The notes beneath the pieces are model-generated. The model worked only from the letters and a program-made list of their open reading frames with translations. It ran no database searches and had not been told where the DNA came from. Positions 7,883 through 16,675 of a stretch of 64,000 bases of DNA are shown one piece after another. This stretch comes from Rathayibacter iranicus NCPPB 2253 = VKM Ac-1602. GTDB taxonomy: Bacteria; Actinomycetota; Actinomycetes; Actinomycetales; Microbacteriaceae. The stretch lies in contig NZ_QGDV01000010.1 in NCBI RefSeq assembly GCF_003149025.1, forward strand, positions 41,630 through 105,629, read 5' to 3'. Made by a program: the position numbers and the translations under genes. Every line of letters starts with the position of its first letter. Position 1 is the first letter of the stretch.

Positions 7883-7911
7883 CGACGAAGCCCCGTGACG
7901 ACGAAGCCTGA
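7864..7911. repeat. 16-bp tandem repeat across a stop codon
   Basis: TGACGACGAAGCCC plus two variable bases repeats three times (7864, 7880 and 7896). The first copy encodes the last residues DDEA of the YchJ-family protein, the second supplies its stop codon, and the third lies in the spacer before the acetyltransferase gene. It looks like recent slippage duplication that left the stop position near its origin. Confidence 0.85.
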
Positions 7912-7939
7912 GGCGCGCCAATCGTCCTACGCTGGAAGC

Positions 7940-8227
7940 ATGGCCAAGCACTTCCGCCGAGCGGACGACGCGTCGCGCTACGAACTGTCCCTCGACGGCA
8001 CTCTGGCAGGCGTACTCGACTACCGCGCGAGCGGCGGGCGAGTATCGCTGGTGCGCTCGTTCACCACTCCGCCGTTCCGCGGCCGCGGCCTCGCCGGCGA
8101 ACTCGTCGCGTTCGCCGTGGCTGACATCGAGTCGAAGGGTGAGCAGACGATCGTGCCCCTGTGCTGGTACGTCGGTGAGTGGTTCGAGCAGCATCCCGAG
8201 AAGGCCCATCTGCTCGCCGCAGGGTGA
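7940..8227 (+). CDS. Small GNAT-fold N-acetyltransferase (YidJ/YjdJ type)
   Basis: 95 residues, the usual size for this minimal GNAT group. The acetyl-CoA loop is visible as FRGRGLAGELVAFAVADIE (about residues 49-67), followed by the conserved PLCWYVGEWFEQHPE element. Related proteins are predicted acyl-CoA dependent acetyltransferases of unknown substrate. The ATG at 7940 gives a start at MAKHFRRADD. It follows the YchJ-family gene on the same strand and converges with the hydrate epimerase gene. Confidence 0.85.
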   Translation: MAKHFRRADDASRYELSLDGTLAGVLDYRASGGRVSLVRSFTTPPFRGRGLAGELVAFAVADIESKGEQTIVPLCWYVGEWFEQHPEKAHLLAAG

Positions 8228-8249
8228 GCGAGTGGACCGACCTAGCCGT

Positions 8250-8939
8250 TCACCTCCGCACGGCGGGCTCCACGTCGGCGAGGTCGGGGCCGAGGCCAAG
8301 ATCGACCAGCCGCACACGGCCGGCGTAGGAGTCGCCCGGCGGCAGGAGCAGGCCCGCCTTGATCGCGCCGAAGGTCACCGTCACATCGGCGCGCAGGACG
8401 GTTGGGTCGGGCACCGAGCCGTCATCCGGATGGATGCCGCTCGGCAGGTCGACCGCGACGACGACTGGCCGAACTGTGCGCTGCTCGAGCGCCACGAGGA
8501 CCGCCGTCACTACCTCGCGCGGACGTCCGCGCAAAGCAGGCTCGGTGGTGCCGATGCCGAGAATCCCGTCGACGATCACGTCGGCGCGCGCGACGGCCGC
8601 TGTGAGCGCGCTGGCGTCGTCCGGGGCGACGCGGTCGCAGCCCTCGTCGAGAGCGATGGCAAGGCCGCGTCCGTGCGCGCGCTCAGCGGCAAGGACGAGA
8701 GCGACGTCGGTGCCGGATGCGGCGAGCTCGGCGGCCGCGTAGAGGGCGTCTCCGCCGTTGTCGCCGGGGCCGACCAGGACGAGCACGAGGCCAGGGCGAG
8801 TGCGGTCGTGCCGGTCAGCGAGAACGAGCCGGAGTTCGCGAGCGAGTCCGTTTGCTGCCCGCTGCATCAGCGGTTCCCGCCGGGCCAGGTGTGGGGCTTG
8901 CGCGTCCCGCACCTGCGCGGAGGTATATCCCTCGACCAT
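8250..8939 (-). CDS. nnrE: NAD(P)H-hydrate epimerase (YjeF N-terminal domain)
   Basis: 229 residues forming a Rossmann-like YjeF-N domain: VGPGDNGGDALYAAAEL (about 56-72, variant of the G.GNNGGDG loop), the catalytic region ADVIVDGILGIGTTEP, and VAVDLPSGIHPDDG. It interconverts R and S forms of damaged NADHX/NADPHX so the dehydratase can repair them. Many bacteria carry the dehydratase as a fused C-terminal domain; here the protein ends after the epimerase, so the partner must be elsewhere. The loop has Asp60 where Asn is common. It is divergent from gntK across a 200-nt spacer. Confidence 0.85.
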   Translation of the reverse strand: MVEGYTSAQVRDAQAPHLARREPLMQRAANGLARELRLVLADRHDRTRPGLVLVLVGPGDNGGDALYAAAELAASGTDVALVLAAERAHGRGLAIALDEGCDRVAPDDASALTAAVARADVIVDGILGIGTTEPALRGRPREVVTAVLVALEQRTVRPVVVAVDLPSGIHPDDGSVPDPTVLRADVTVTFGAIKAGLLLPPGDSYAGRVRLVDLGLGPDLADVEPAVRR

Positions 8940-9140
8940 GTGTCCACTGTGCGCGCGTGATCGCGCACGTGCAAGTCCGTCCCCGGGATCATCACCGTGG
9001 CCACGGTCACCGCCTCAGGGATTCGCCTCGGGCTCAGCATCGGCCAGACTTGAGGAGACCTGGACGGTCAGGGAGTGCCTCGCCGCGGTGACCGATCTCT
9101 CCCGCGTCTTCGTGATCACGCTCTTTCGAGGAGGTATGCG

Positions 9141-9667
9141 ATGCCCGCTCTGCCCACCGCGCCCGCCCGCGCCGTCGTCGTGATGGGAGTCTCCGGCAGC
9201 GGCAAATCGACGGTCGCGTCCCTGCTCGCCGATCGGTTGGGCTGGGAGTTTCTGGAGGGTGATGGTCTGCACCCGGCCGCGAACGTCGAGAAGATGCACG
9301 CCGGCATCCCGCTCTCGGATGAGGACCGTGCCCCATGGCTCGCCGAGATCGCGCGCGTCGTCGACGAGCGGATCCGCGCGGGCCGCCCGGTGGTCGTGAC
9401 CTGTTCGGCTCTGCGCCGGCGTTACCGGGACGTGCTGCGCCGGGATGACCTCGTCTTTGCGCACCTCGCCGGCTCGCGCGACCGGATCTCGGGACGCCTC
9501 GCGGCTCGCGTCGGCCACTTCATGCCGACGACGCTCCTCGACTCGCAGTTCGGCGCTCTCGAGCCCCTGGGCGATGACGAGGCGCACGTCACGGTCGATG
9601 TCGGACGCCCGCCGGAGCAGGAGGTCGCCGAGATCCTCGACCGGCTCGGCCTCTCGCCGGCAACCGG

Positions 9668-9671
<4 letters not shown>
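9141..9671 (+). CDS. gntK: Gluconokinase
   Basis: 176 residues, standard for the thermoresistant-type family. It has Walker A GVSGSGKST (16-24), the substrate-binding EGDGLHPAANVEKMHAG, DEDRAPWLAEI, and SALRRRYRDVLR. It phosphorylates D-gluconate to 6-phosphogluconate with ATP. The ATG at 9141 is preceded by GAGGAGGT at good spacing, which fixes the start over an upstream in-frame ATG. Its stop codon shares a CTAG with the stop of the convergent alanine dehydrogenase gene. Confidence 0.93.
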
Positions 9672-10783
<1,112 letters not shown>

Positions 10784-10879
10784 GAGGGCTCCTTTGCTGC
10801 GGCCCGAAGGCGGGCGGGAACGCCGATCCTGCGCCGACGATGCCCCTATCGTGCGAAGATCGTGCCCGGAGCGGGACAC

Positions 10880-10891
10880 ATTCCGCAGAAT
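10880..10891. promoter_or_regulatory. Candidate Lrp/AldR operator
   Basis: ATTC-CGCA-GAAT is a short dyad in the spacer between the divergent ald and Lrp-family genes. Lrp-type activators of ald bind imperfect dyads in this position. The match is short and only one copy is obvious. Confidence 0.3.
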
Positions 10892-10948
10892 CATCAAGCG
10901 GGCGGCGGTTCGTCCGCAGGAGTAGCGGTGAAAAAGGGGAGCCGACGC

Positions 10949-11434
10949 ATGCGACCGAAGGATCTGCACGACCTCGATGACCTCGACCCGGTCGATCGGA
11001 CGCTGGTGCGCCTCCTCCGGGCGGACGCGCGTACTCCCAACAGCCGCCTCGCCGAACGCGCGGGCATCGCTCCATCGACCTGCGTCGCTCGCGTGCGCGG
11101 ACTCCTCGAGCGCGGGATCATCACCGCGTTCACAGCAGAACTCGATCCTGCCGCGCTCGGACTCACCCTGCAGGCACTGATCAGCGTCAACATCCGAGTG
11201 GGCCAGCGGCAGGCGATTACGCGGTTCGCGGAGGAGATCCGCGCGCTGCCCGAGGTGGTGCAGCTGTTCTTCTTAGGCGGGTCGGAGGATTTCATCATCC
11301 ACGTGGCCGTCCGCGACTCCAACGATGTGCGTGACTTCGTGGTCGCGAATCTTTCGGCGCACCCTGCGGTGGCCTCGACGCGCACGAGCCTGGTGTTCGA
11401 CCATCACCGGATGGGCCCGTCGGTTCCGGAGTAG
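10949..11434 (+). CDS. Lrp/AsnC-family regulator, probable AldR
   Basis: 161 residues: an N-terminal AsnC winged helix-turn-helix (DRTLVRLLRADARTPNSRLAERAGIAPSTCVARVRGL, about 13-50) and a C-terminal RAM ligand-binding domain (VNIRVGQRQAITRFAEEI, ALPEVVQLFFLGGSEDFIIHVAV). Such proteins form octamers that sense amino acids. Divergence from ald suggests alanine-responsive control of it. ATG 10949 follows a purine-rich AAAAAGGGGAG; a GTG at 10928 is an alternative start. Confidence 0.9.
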   Translation: MRPKDLHDLDDLDPVDRTLVRLLRADARTPNSRLAERAGIAPSTCVARVRGLLERGIITAFTAELDPAALGLTLQALISVNIRVGQRQAITRFAEEIRALPEVVQLFFLGGSEDFIIHVAVRDSNDVRDFVVANLSAHPAVASTRTSLVFDHHRMGPSVPE

Positions 11435-11459
11435 CTGACACCGAGTAGGTGACGCCCCG

Positions 11460-11717
11460 TCAGTGCGCCCCAGGGCTGAGATCGCCGCCGCCGCGCTGCA
11501 TCAGGCCGGGGATGCGCTTCGCGAGGCCGGGGATGCTCTCCTCCGAGATCGAGATCTGCGTGTCGCGGAGTCGCTGGCGCAGCAGCGCCTCGACATCCTC
11601 GTCCGGCCGCAGCTCGGCGTCACCGGCGACCTGGAGCAGGACGCCGCGCAGTTTTTCATCTAGCGGCGCGTCGTCGCTGCCGTGCTGGATGGGGTGGTCC
11701 TGGGATGCGCTCGTCAT
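11460..11717 (-). CDS. Small conserved hypothetical protein
   Basis: 85 residues, acidic at the front with a helical middle (DEDVEALLRQRLRDTQISISEESIPGLAKRIPGL) and a Gly-rich end. No known domain was recognised. Coding status is supported by its fit into the gap between the Lrp gene and the divergent glycosylase gene, and by the amphipathic composition. Regular codon bias was not computed. The ATG at 11717 was chosen because the longer open frame upstream is antisense to the glycosylase gene. Confidence 0.6.
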   Translation of the reverse strand: MTSASQDHPIQHGSDDAPLDEKLRGVLLQVAGDAELRPDEDVEALLRQRLRDTQISISEESIPGLAKRIPGLMQRGGGDLSPGAH

Positions 11718-11795
11718 GCGCCCATGCTGGCACCGGAAGCCGACGGGCGAGAGGACTTGCGCGGCGGCCGTGGATCCGCAGGCCAGGATGGGGTC

Positions 11796-12377
11796 ATGCC
11801 GTTCTCCCGCGCTGAGCTCGCCTCGTTCCAGGGCCGCACGGTCGAGGACCTGCTCGGGGACGATGTCCGCCTCCTCTTCGTCGGAATCAACCCCGGCCTG
11901 TGGACTGCCGCAACCGGTGCGCACTTCGCGCATCCCGGCAATCGCTTTTACCCGGCGCTCGTCGCCGCAGGCATCCTCGACCGACCCCTGCGCGTTTCGG
12001 AGGGAATGGGGGATGCCGACCGGGAGGCTCTGCTCTCGAGAGGGATCGGCATCACGAACCTCGTCGCCAGGGCGACCGCGCGCGCCGACGAGCTGACTCG
12101 CGAGGAGTTGCGCGCGGGGGCCGAGCGCCTCGTTGCCACAGTGCAGCGCGCGCGACCGGCCGCCGTCGCTCTCGTCGGGATCACCGCCTACCGCGCTGCG
12201 TTCGGCCGCCGCACAGCGAAGCAGGGTCGCCAAGTGGAGGATCTCGCGGGAGTGCCGCTCTGGGTGCTGCCGAACCCGAGCGGGCTGAACGCGCACGACA
12301 CGGTCGCCTCGCTTGGACGCGCCTACCGCGAGCCCGCAAGGGCCGCAGGAGTTGTCCCTCCCGACCCCGAGGAATAG
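11796..12377 (+). CDS. mug: G/U mismatch-specific DNA glycosylase (Mug/TDG)
   Basis: 193 residues of the uracil-DNA glycosylase superfamily, Mug branch: LLFVGINPG (27-34), HPGNRFYPAL (46-55), and the DNA-intercalating NPSGLNAH near residues 163-170. Asn in the GINPG motif is the catalytic-water residue of this branch. It excises uracil or thymine mispaired with guanine, in keeping with a very GC-rich genome. ATG 11796 (MPFSRAELASF) gives a normal N-terminus. Confidence 0.92.
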   Translation: MPFSRAELASFQGRTVEDLLGDDVRLLFVGINPGLWTAATGAHFAHPGNRFYPALVAAGILDRPLRVSEGMGDADREALLSRGIGITNLVARATARADELTREELRAGAERLVATVQRARPAAVALVGITAYRAAFGRRTAKQGRQVEDLAGVPLWVLPNPSGLNAHDTVASLGRAYREPARAAGVVPPDPEE

Positions 12378-12406
12378 CCGTCGTCCCTCGTCGGTTGCAG
12401 AACTCC

Positions 12407-13450
12407 ATGAGTATGCATGAACTGAAGTTCGGAGTCGACACCTTCGGTGACGTCACTGTCGGCCCGGACGGCGTGCGGCTGTCGCACGGCCAGGTGCTGC
12501 GCGATGTGGTTGAGGAGGGGGTTCTCGCGGACGCCGTCGGTATCGACTTCTTCGGCATCGGGGAGCATCACCGTGCCGACTTCGCGGTCAGCGCTCCCGA
12601 CGTCGTGCTCGCGGCCATCGCCGCGCGCACCGAGCGCATCCACCTCGGCTCCGCCGTGACCGTCCTGTCCTCCGACGACCCGGTGCGCGTCTACCAGCGC
12701 TTCGCCACTCTCGATGGGCTCTCCGGCGGGCGCGCCGAGGTCATCCTCGGCCGCGGCTCCTTCACCGAATCGTTCCCGCTGTTCGGCTACGACCTCTCGC
12801 AGTACGAACTCCTCTTCGAGGAGAAGCTCGACCTTTTCCACGCCCTCGTGCAGGGTGGCCCGGTCACCTGGCAGGGCAGCACCCGCCCTGCGCTGAACGA
12901 GCAGAGTGTCTACCCAGCGCTGGAAAATGGAATGCTGCGCACGTGGATCGGCGTTGGCGGCAGCCCCGAGTCTGTCGTCCGTGCCGCGCGCTACGGCTTC
13001 CCGCTGGTGCTCGCGATCATCGGCGGCTCACCCGCCCGCTTCCGTCCCTACGTCGACCTCTTCGGGCGAGCGCTCGACCAGCTTGAGCAACCCCGGCTCC
13101 CCGTCGCCGTGCACTCGCCGGGTTTCGTCGCCGAGACAGACGAGGAGGCGCGCGAGCTCTACTACCCGCACCACAGGGCGATGATGGACGCTCTCGGCCG
13201 GGAGCGCGGCTGGTCACCGATGACCCGGGAGCGCTTCGATGAGGAGTCGGGCCCCGACGGCGCTCTTCACCTCGGCTCGCCCGAAACGGTCGCCCGCAAG
13301 ATCGCAGGAACGGTCTCGGCGCTGGGCATCGACCGGTTCGACCTCAAGTACAGCGCAGGCACCCTTCCCCACTCGGCCATCATGCGCACTATCGAGCTCT
13401 ACGGCACGCAGGTCATTCCGCGCGTGCGGGAGATCCTTGCCGGGAGCTGA
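12407..13450 (+). CDS. Luciferase-like (LLM) flavin-dependent oxidoreductase
   Basis: 347 residues with a TIM-barrel bacterial-luciferase fold: FGVDTFGDVT at the first strand, DFFGIGEHHRADFAVSAPDVVLAAIA, LGSAVTVLSSDDPVRVYQRFA and GRGSFTESFPLFGYDL. The pattern resembles the subgroup annotated as probable LLM oxidoreductase (TIGR03858-like). The substrate and whether it uses FMN or F420 cannot be read from sequence. The start at ATG 12407 follows the glycosylase gene by 29 nt; a second ATG two codons later is possible. Confidence 0.85.
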   Translation: MSMHELKFGVDTFGDVTVGPDGVRLSHGQVLRDVVEEGVLADAVGIDFFGIGEHHRADFAVSAPDVVLAAIAARTERIHLGSAVTVLSSDDPVRVYQRFATLDGLSGGRAEVILGRGSFTESFPLFGYDLSQYELLFEEKLDLFHALVQGGPVTWQGSTRPALNEQSVYPALENGMLRTWIGVGGSPESVVRAARYGFPLVLAIIGGSPARFRPYVDLFGRALDQLEQPRLPVAVHSPGFVAETDEEARELYYPHHRAMMDALGRERGWSPMTRERFDEESGPDGALHLGSPETVARKIAGTVSALGIDRFDLKYSAGTLPHSAIMRTIELYGTQVIPRVREILAGS

Positions 13451-13497
13451 CCGGGCGACGCCGTGAGCGCTCCCACCGAGCGCCCGGGCGGCGTCGA

Positions 13498-13503
13498 TAC
13501 ACT
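13498..13503 (+). promoter_or_regulatory. -10-like TACACT before the J-domain gene
   Basis: TACACT lies 42 nt before the start codon of the J-domain protein. No convincing -35 element is seen. The same hexamer recurs upstream of several other genes in this window. Confidence 0.3.
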
Positions 13504-13544
13504 CGAACACCCGGTGATCCCGCCGCCCGACCCTCCGGAAGCAC

Positions 13545-14465
13545 ATGCCAGACAGCAACGCCGCCCGCACCCCCTACGAGGTGCTGGGCGTCGCCACCAC
13601 GGCGTCCGACGACGAGGTCAAGCGGGCCTACCGCCGCCTGCTCCGCGAGACGCATCCCGACACGGGCGGTGATGCCGCCTCCTTCCACGCGGTGCAGGTC
13701 GCCTGGGAGCGCATCGGCAGTACGGCGGCGCGCGGCGACTACGACCGCGGCGCCCCGGCGCCCGGAGACTCCTCCTCACAGACGTCCTCTACGGGATCGC
13801 CGCGTGCGCAGAACGCGTCGGCCGTCCGAGCCCGCGCGTACGGTCATCCCGGAGGCGCGGCGCGCGAGTACTACCTGCGTCTCGTCCGAGAGTGGCTGGG
13901 CCGGGGTGCCGCTGTCGATGATCCGTTCGACCCGGCGATCGTCCGCTCTGCCCCCCGCGAAATCCGCTCCTGGCTCGCGAAGGCGCAGGCGGAGGAGGCG
14001 ACCGCCGCTCTTATCGGCGCTCTGGGCATCGCCTACACGATCTGGAATGATGTCGCGGTGGGCGATGGTGGCCTGAAGATCGACCACCTCGTGCTCGGCC
14101 CCTCGGGGCTGCTCGCGATCACGTCGGCCGACTGGGGCGACCCGGTCCGCCTCCGCAAGGGCGAGCTAGAGGGGGCGGGTATCGCCGACGACGAGAAGCC
14201 GATCACATCGCTGACCAAGGCGGCGCGGCGGCTCGGGCGCGACCTCGGAGTGCGCTTCTCCGCGAGCGTCGTCGTGGTCCCTGACGACGCGTTGGAGCAG
14301 CCTTTCGAGCAAGTGGAGCGCGGCCGGCACCAGGGCGCTGTCGTCATCCGCCGCTCGCTGCTGCCGCAACTGTTGCGTTCCGGGACCGACGATCCGCGGC
14401 TGGGAGGCTACGGCGAAGCCTTCGAGGTCCGCACCCGGGTCCAGAACCGCATTCGCTTCGTCTGA
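13545..14465 (+). CDS. J-domain protein fused to a NERD-like domain
   Basis: 306 residues. Residues 9-68 are a J domain with an intact HPD motif (37-39), so it should stimulate an Hsp70 (DnaK). After a Ser/Thr-rich linker (70-95) and a helical segment, residues 150-305 resemble the nuclease-related NERD fold: LIGALGIAYTIWNDVAV, KIDHLVLGPSGLLAITS, and SASVVVVPD. In NERD domains such Asp/Gly strands mark the restriction-endonuclease-like core. It lacks the zinc-finger and substrate domains of DnaJ. The function is unknown; recruitment of DnaK to a nucleic-acid or protein target is inference. Confidence 0.75.
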   Translation: MPDSNAARTPYEVLGVATTASDDEVKRAYRRLLRETHPDTGGDAASFHAVQVAWERIGSTAARGDYDRGAPAPGDSSSQTSSTGSPRAQNASAVRARAYGHPGGAAREYYLRLVREWLGRGAAVDDPFDPAIVRSAPREIRSWLAKAQAEEATAALIGALGIAYTIWNDVAVGDGGLKIDHLVLGPSGLLAITSADWGDPVRLRKGELEGAGIADDEKPITSLTKAARRLGRDLGVRFSASVVVVPDDALEQPFEQVERGRHQGAVVIRRSLLPQLLRSGTDDPRLGGYGEAFEVRTRVQNRIRFV

Positions 14466-14580
14466 GGCAGAGCTAGCCGCCGATCGTCGCCGGGGCAAGG
14501 GGTTAGCGCACGTCCACCCCGCCGCCCCAGCATGGAGTATGCCCGCGGGCATTCCACGACGAGCGGAACGAGGACGGACG

Positions 14581-15561
14581 ATGGTGCGATTCGGCTACAC
14601 CCTGATGACCGAGCAGAGCGGACCCAAGCAGCTGGTCGGCTACGCGGTCGACGCTGAGAGGCTCGGCTTCGAGTTCGCGGTCTCGAGCGACCACTACTCG
14701 CCCTGGCTGACCGAGCAGGGGCACGCCTCCTACGCGTGGACTCTCCTCGGCGCGGTTGCCCAAGCGACGTCGACCATCGACCTGACGACCTACGTCACCG
14801 CCCCCACCATTCGCTACCATCCCGCGATCGTCGCGCAGAAGGCGGCGACTCTCGCGATCCTGTCGGACGACCGCTTCACCCTGGGCCTGGGCTCAGGAGA
14901 GAACTTGAACGAGCACGTCGTCGGCGAGGGGTGGCCCTCGGTCGCCGTTCGGCAAGACATGCTGGAGGAGGCGGTGCACCTCATCCGCGAACTGCACACC
15001 GGCGATCTGGTCACCTGGGAGGGCAACTACTTCCGCGTCGACTCCGCGCGAATTTGGGACCTCCCGGACAAGCCCGTCGAGATCGGTCTTGCCGTCTCGG
15101 GGACGAAGTCGATTGAACGCTTCGCTCCGATCGCCGACCACTTCATCACGACCGAGCCCGACGCAGAACTGATCTCACAGTGGACCGCCGTCCGCGGCGT
15201 CGACGCCGCCCCGTCCCGCACGATCGGGCAGATCCCGATCTGCTGGGCGCCCAGCAAGGAGCAGGGCGTGACGCTCGCCCACGAGCAGTTCCGCTGGTTC
15301 GCGGGCGGCTGGGCTGTCAACTCCGACTTGCCGACGCCAGCCGGTTTCGCGGGCGCGAGCCAGTTCGTGCGCCCCGAGGACGTGGCCGAGCAGATCGCCT
15401 GCGGACCGGACCTCGACGCGCTTGCCGAAAGCGTCGTGCCGTACATCGAGGCGGGCTTCACCGATATCGCGCTGGTCCAGGTCGGCGACGAGCTGCAACA
15501 GCGCTTCCTTGATGAAGCGGCGCTTGGGCTGCTCGAACGCCTGCACGCTCTCGCCCCGTAA
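14581..15561 (+). CDS. F420-type LLM oxidoreductase (TIGR03557-like)
   Basis: 326 residues of the luciferase-like superfamily, close in pattern to F420-dependent glucose-6-phosphate dehydrogenase relatives: FGYTLMTEQSGPKQLVGYA, FAVSSDHYSPWL, TYVTAPTIRYHPAIVAQKAAT, GLGSGENLNEHVVG, and the late PDLDALAESVVPYIEAGF. The HYSPW region lines the deazaflavin site in this group. The physiological substrate is not known. ATG 14581 is preceded by ACGAGGACGGACG. It converges with the S4-domain gene. Confidence 0.87.
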   Translation: MVRFGYTLMTEQSGPKQLVGYAVDAERLGFEFAVSSDHYSPWLTEQGHASYAWTLLGAVAQATSTIDLTTYVTAPTIRYHPAIVAQKAATLAILSDDRFTLGLGSGENLNEHVVGEGWPSVAVRQDMLEEAVHLIRELHTGDLVTWEGNYFRVDSARIWDLPDKPVEIGLAVSGTKSIERFAPIADHFITTEPDAELISQWTAVRGVDAAPSRTIGQIPICWAPSKEQGVTLAHEQFRWFAGGWAVNSDLPTPAGFAGASQFVRPEDVAEQIACGPDLDALAESVVPYIEAGFTDIALVQVGDELQQRFLDEAALGLLERLHALAP

Positions 15562-15563
15562 TC

Positions 15564-15577
15564 GAGGCGGGCGCCTC
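15564..15577. terminator. Small GC hairpin between convergent genes
   Basis: GAGGC-GGGC-GCCTC lies 2 nt after the oxidoreductase stop and 4 nt before the end of the S4-domain gene. The stem is only 5 bp and there is no T-run. Confidence 0.35.
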
Positions 15578-15581
15578 CCGG

Positions 15582-15959
15582 TCAGAAGCCGCGAAGGCGC
15601 TCGATGTCGCGGCGGTCGCGCTTGGTCGGTCGTCCCGCACCGCGGTCGCGCACGATGACAGCAGGAGCCGACTCTCGCGGCGGAGGCGGCGGCGTTCGGT
15701 CCTCGACGCACTCGGCGGCGACCGGAGCACCAACCCGCTTGACGACCAGGCCGCGAACGACGAGTTCGCGGTCGAAGCCACCGATCCGGACTCGCACCTC
15801 ATCGCCGACGCGCACCGTCTGCGCCGCCTTCGCCCGCTCCCCGTTCACGCGGATGTGGCCCGCCCGTGCGGCGGTCGTGGCGGCGGAGCGGGTCTTGTAC
15901 ACGCGGACCGCCCAGAGCCAGGCGTCCACTCGCACGGAACCGGTCACCGGGATCTGCAT
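15582..15959 (-). CDS. S4-domain RNA-binding protein (Hsp15-like)
   Basis: 125 residues. Residues 8-70 form an S4 domain (RVDAWLWAVRVYKTRSAATTAARAGHIRVNGERAKAAQTVRVGDEV), followed by a strand pair and a basic C-terminus (GRPTKRDRRDIERLRGF). The family includes Hsp15, which binds 50S subunits carrying stalled peptidyl-tRNA. RNA or ribosome binding is likely, but the exact role is uncertain. The gene stands alone between two plus-strand genes. Confidence 0.87.
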   Translation of the reverse strand: MQIPVTGSVRVDAWLWAVRVYKTRSAATTAARAGHIRVNGERAKAAQTVRVGDEVRVRIGGFDRELVVRGLVVKRVGAPVAAECVEDRTPPPPPRESAPAVIVRDRGAGRPTKRDRRDIERLRGF

Positions 15960-16050
15960 CCCATCAGTCTACGAAGCGGTCCGCTCCCCACTCCACGGCC
16001 CACCATCCACCCCGCGGCCCGCCAGGGGCCGCCGCGACACAAGGATCGAC

Positions 16051-16593
16051 ATGAACCGAGACGAAAGTATCTACTCCGGGACACACGACGAGGGAGGCGA
16101 CGACGCCCTCCGTAGCGAGGAGAGTCGCATGGTCGCTGCCAACGACAGTTCCGGTGCCGGAGGCACGCGCGGCGACGTCGGGATGAGTACCACGAGCGGC
16201 GCGGGCACCGGCGTTCCCACGCGGGGCGCACCCCCGCACAGTGGCTCGCCGTCCGAGCTGCGGCCGACAGCGTTCCCGCACGCGGGCCTGGAGTTCTCGC
16301 TTGTCCCGTCAGGTCACGAGGAGTGGCGCATCGAGCACCCCACTGGTCGCGCTGTCGGGGTGTTGGCCGTGATCTCCCACGCGGGCGAGGAAGCGGAGGC
16401 AGTCTTCGTTACGCGCCGCGTCGGCTCCGAGGACGCCGTGGCAGAGGGCACCGACTGGCGCGGCATCGTGTCGGCCGTCATCAACGACGAGGCCGCCGAT
16501 CAGCGCGACGCTGTCGATCCCGACCCCACCGTTTCCCACGTGCGCGGCGGCCTCATCACCCGCGCCCCGTCCGCCCCCGACGCCCTCCCCTGA
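16051..16593 (+). CDS. Hypothetical protein with disordered N-terminus
   Basis: 180 residues. The first 75 are Gly/Ser/Thr-rich and look disordered; residues 80-165 form a compact alpha/beta segment (AFPHAGLEFSLVPSGHEEWRIEHPTGRAVGVLAVI, EAVFVTRRVGS, DWRGIVSAVI). No recognised family. AAGGA lies 7 nt before the ATG at 16051, which supports the start. Confidence 0.6.
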   Translation: MNRDESIYSGTHDEGGDDALRSEESRMVAANDSSGAGGTRGDVGMSTTSGAGTGVPTRGAPPHSGSPSELRPTAFPHAGLEFSLVPSGHEEWRIEHPTGRAVGVLAVISHAGEEAEAVFVTRRVGSEDAVAEGTDWRGIVSAVINDEAADQRDAVDPDPTVSHVRGGLITRAPSAPDALP

Positions 16594-16605
16594 CCCCTTT
16601 CCCTC

Positions 16606-16668
16606 CCGCGAGATGCCACGTAAGACCGCCGTCACCGGCGTGCCGCGCACCCAAGGGGCATCTCGCGG
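16606..16668. repeat. 12-bp inverted repeat with 39-nt loop
   Basis: CCGCGAGATGCC (16606-16617) pairs with GGCATCTCGCGG (16657-16668) between the ends of two convergent genes. Further partial pairing flanks the stem. It could act as a terminator, or be a copy of a dispersed intergenic palindrome. Confidence 0.7.
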
Positions 16669-16675
16669 AGGGGGA

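Noticed and set aside
8940..9140. Small gene between nnrE and gntK
   Set aside because: No frame with a ribosome site and protein-like composition. The stretch holds short GC dyads and probably the divergent promoters.
10784..10969. N-terminal extension of alanine dehydrogenase
   Set aside because: The GTG at 10783 has a strong AAAGGAG site and gives the family length of 371.
11900..12406. N-terminal extension of the LLM oxidoreductase by about 170 residues
   Set aside because: It overlaps the Mug gene in another frame and is Arg-rich; family members begin at the 12407 ATG.
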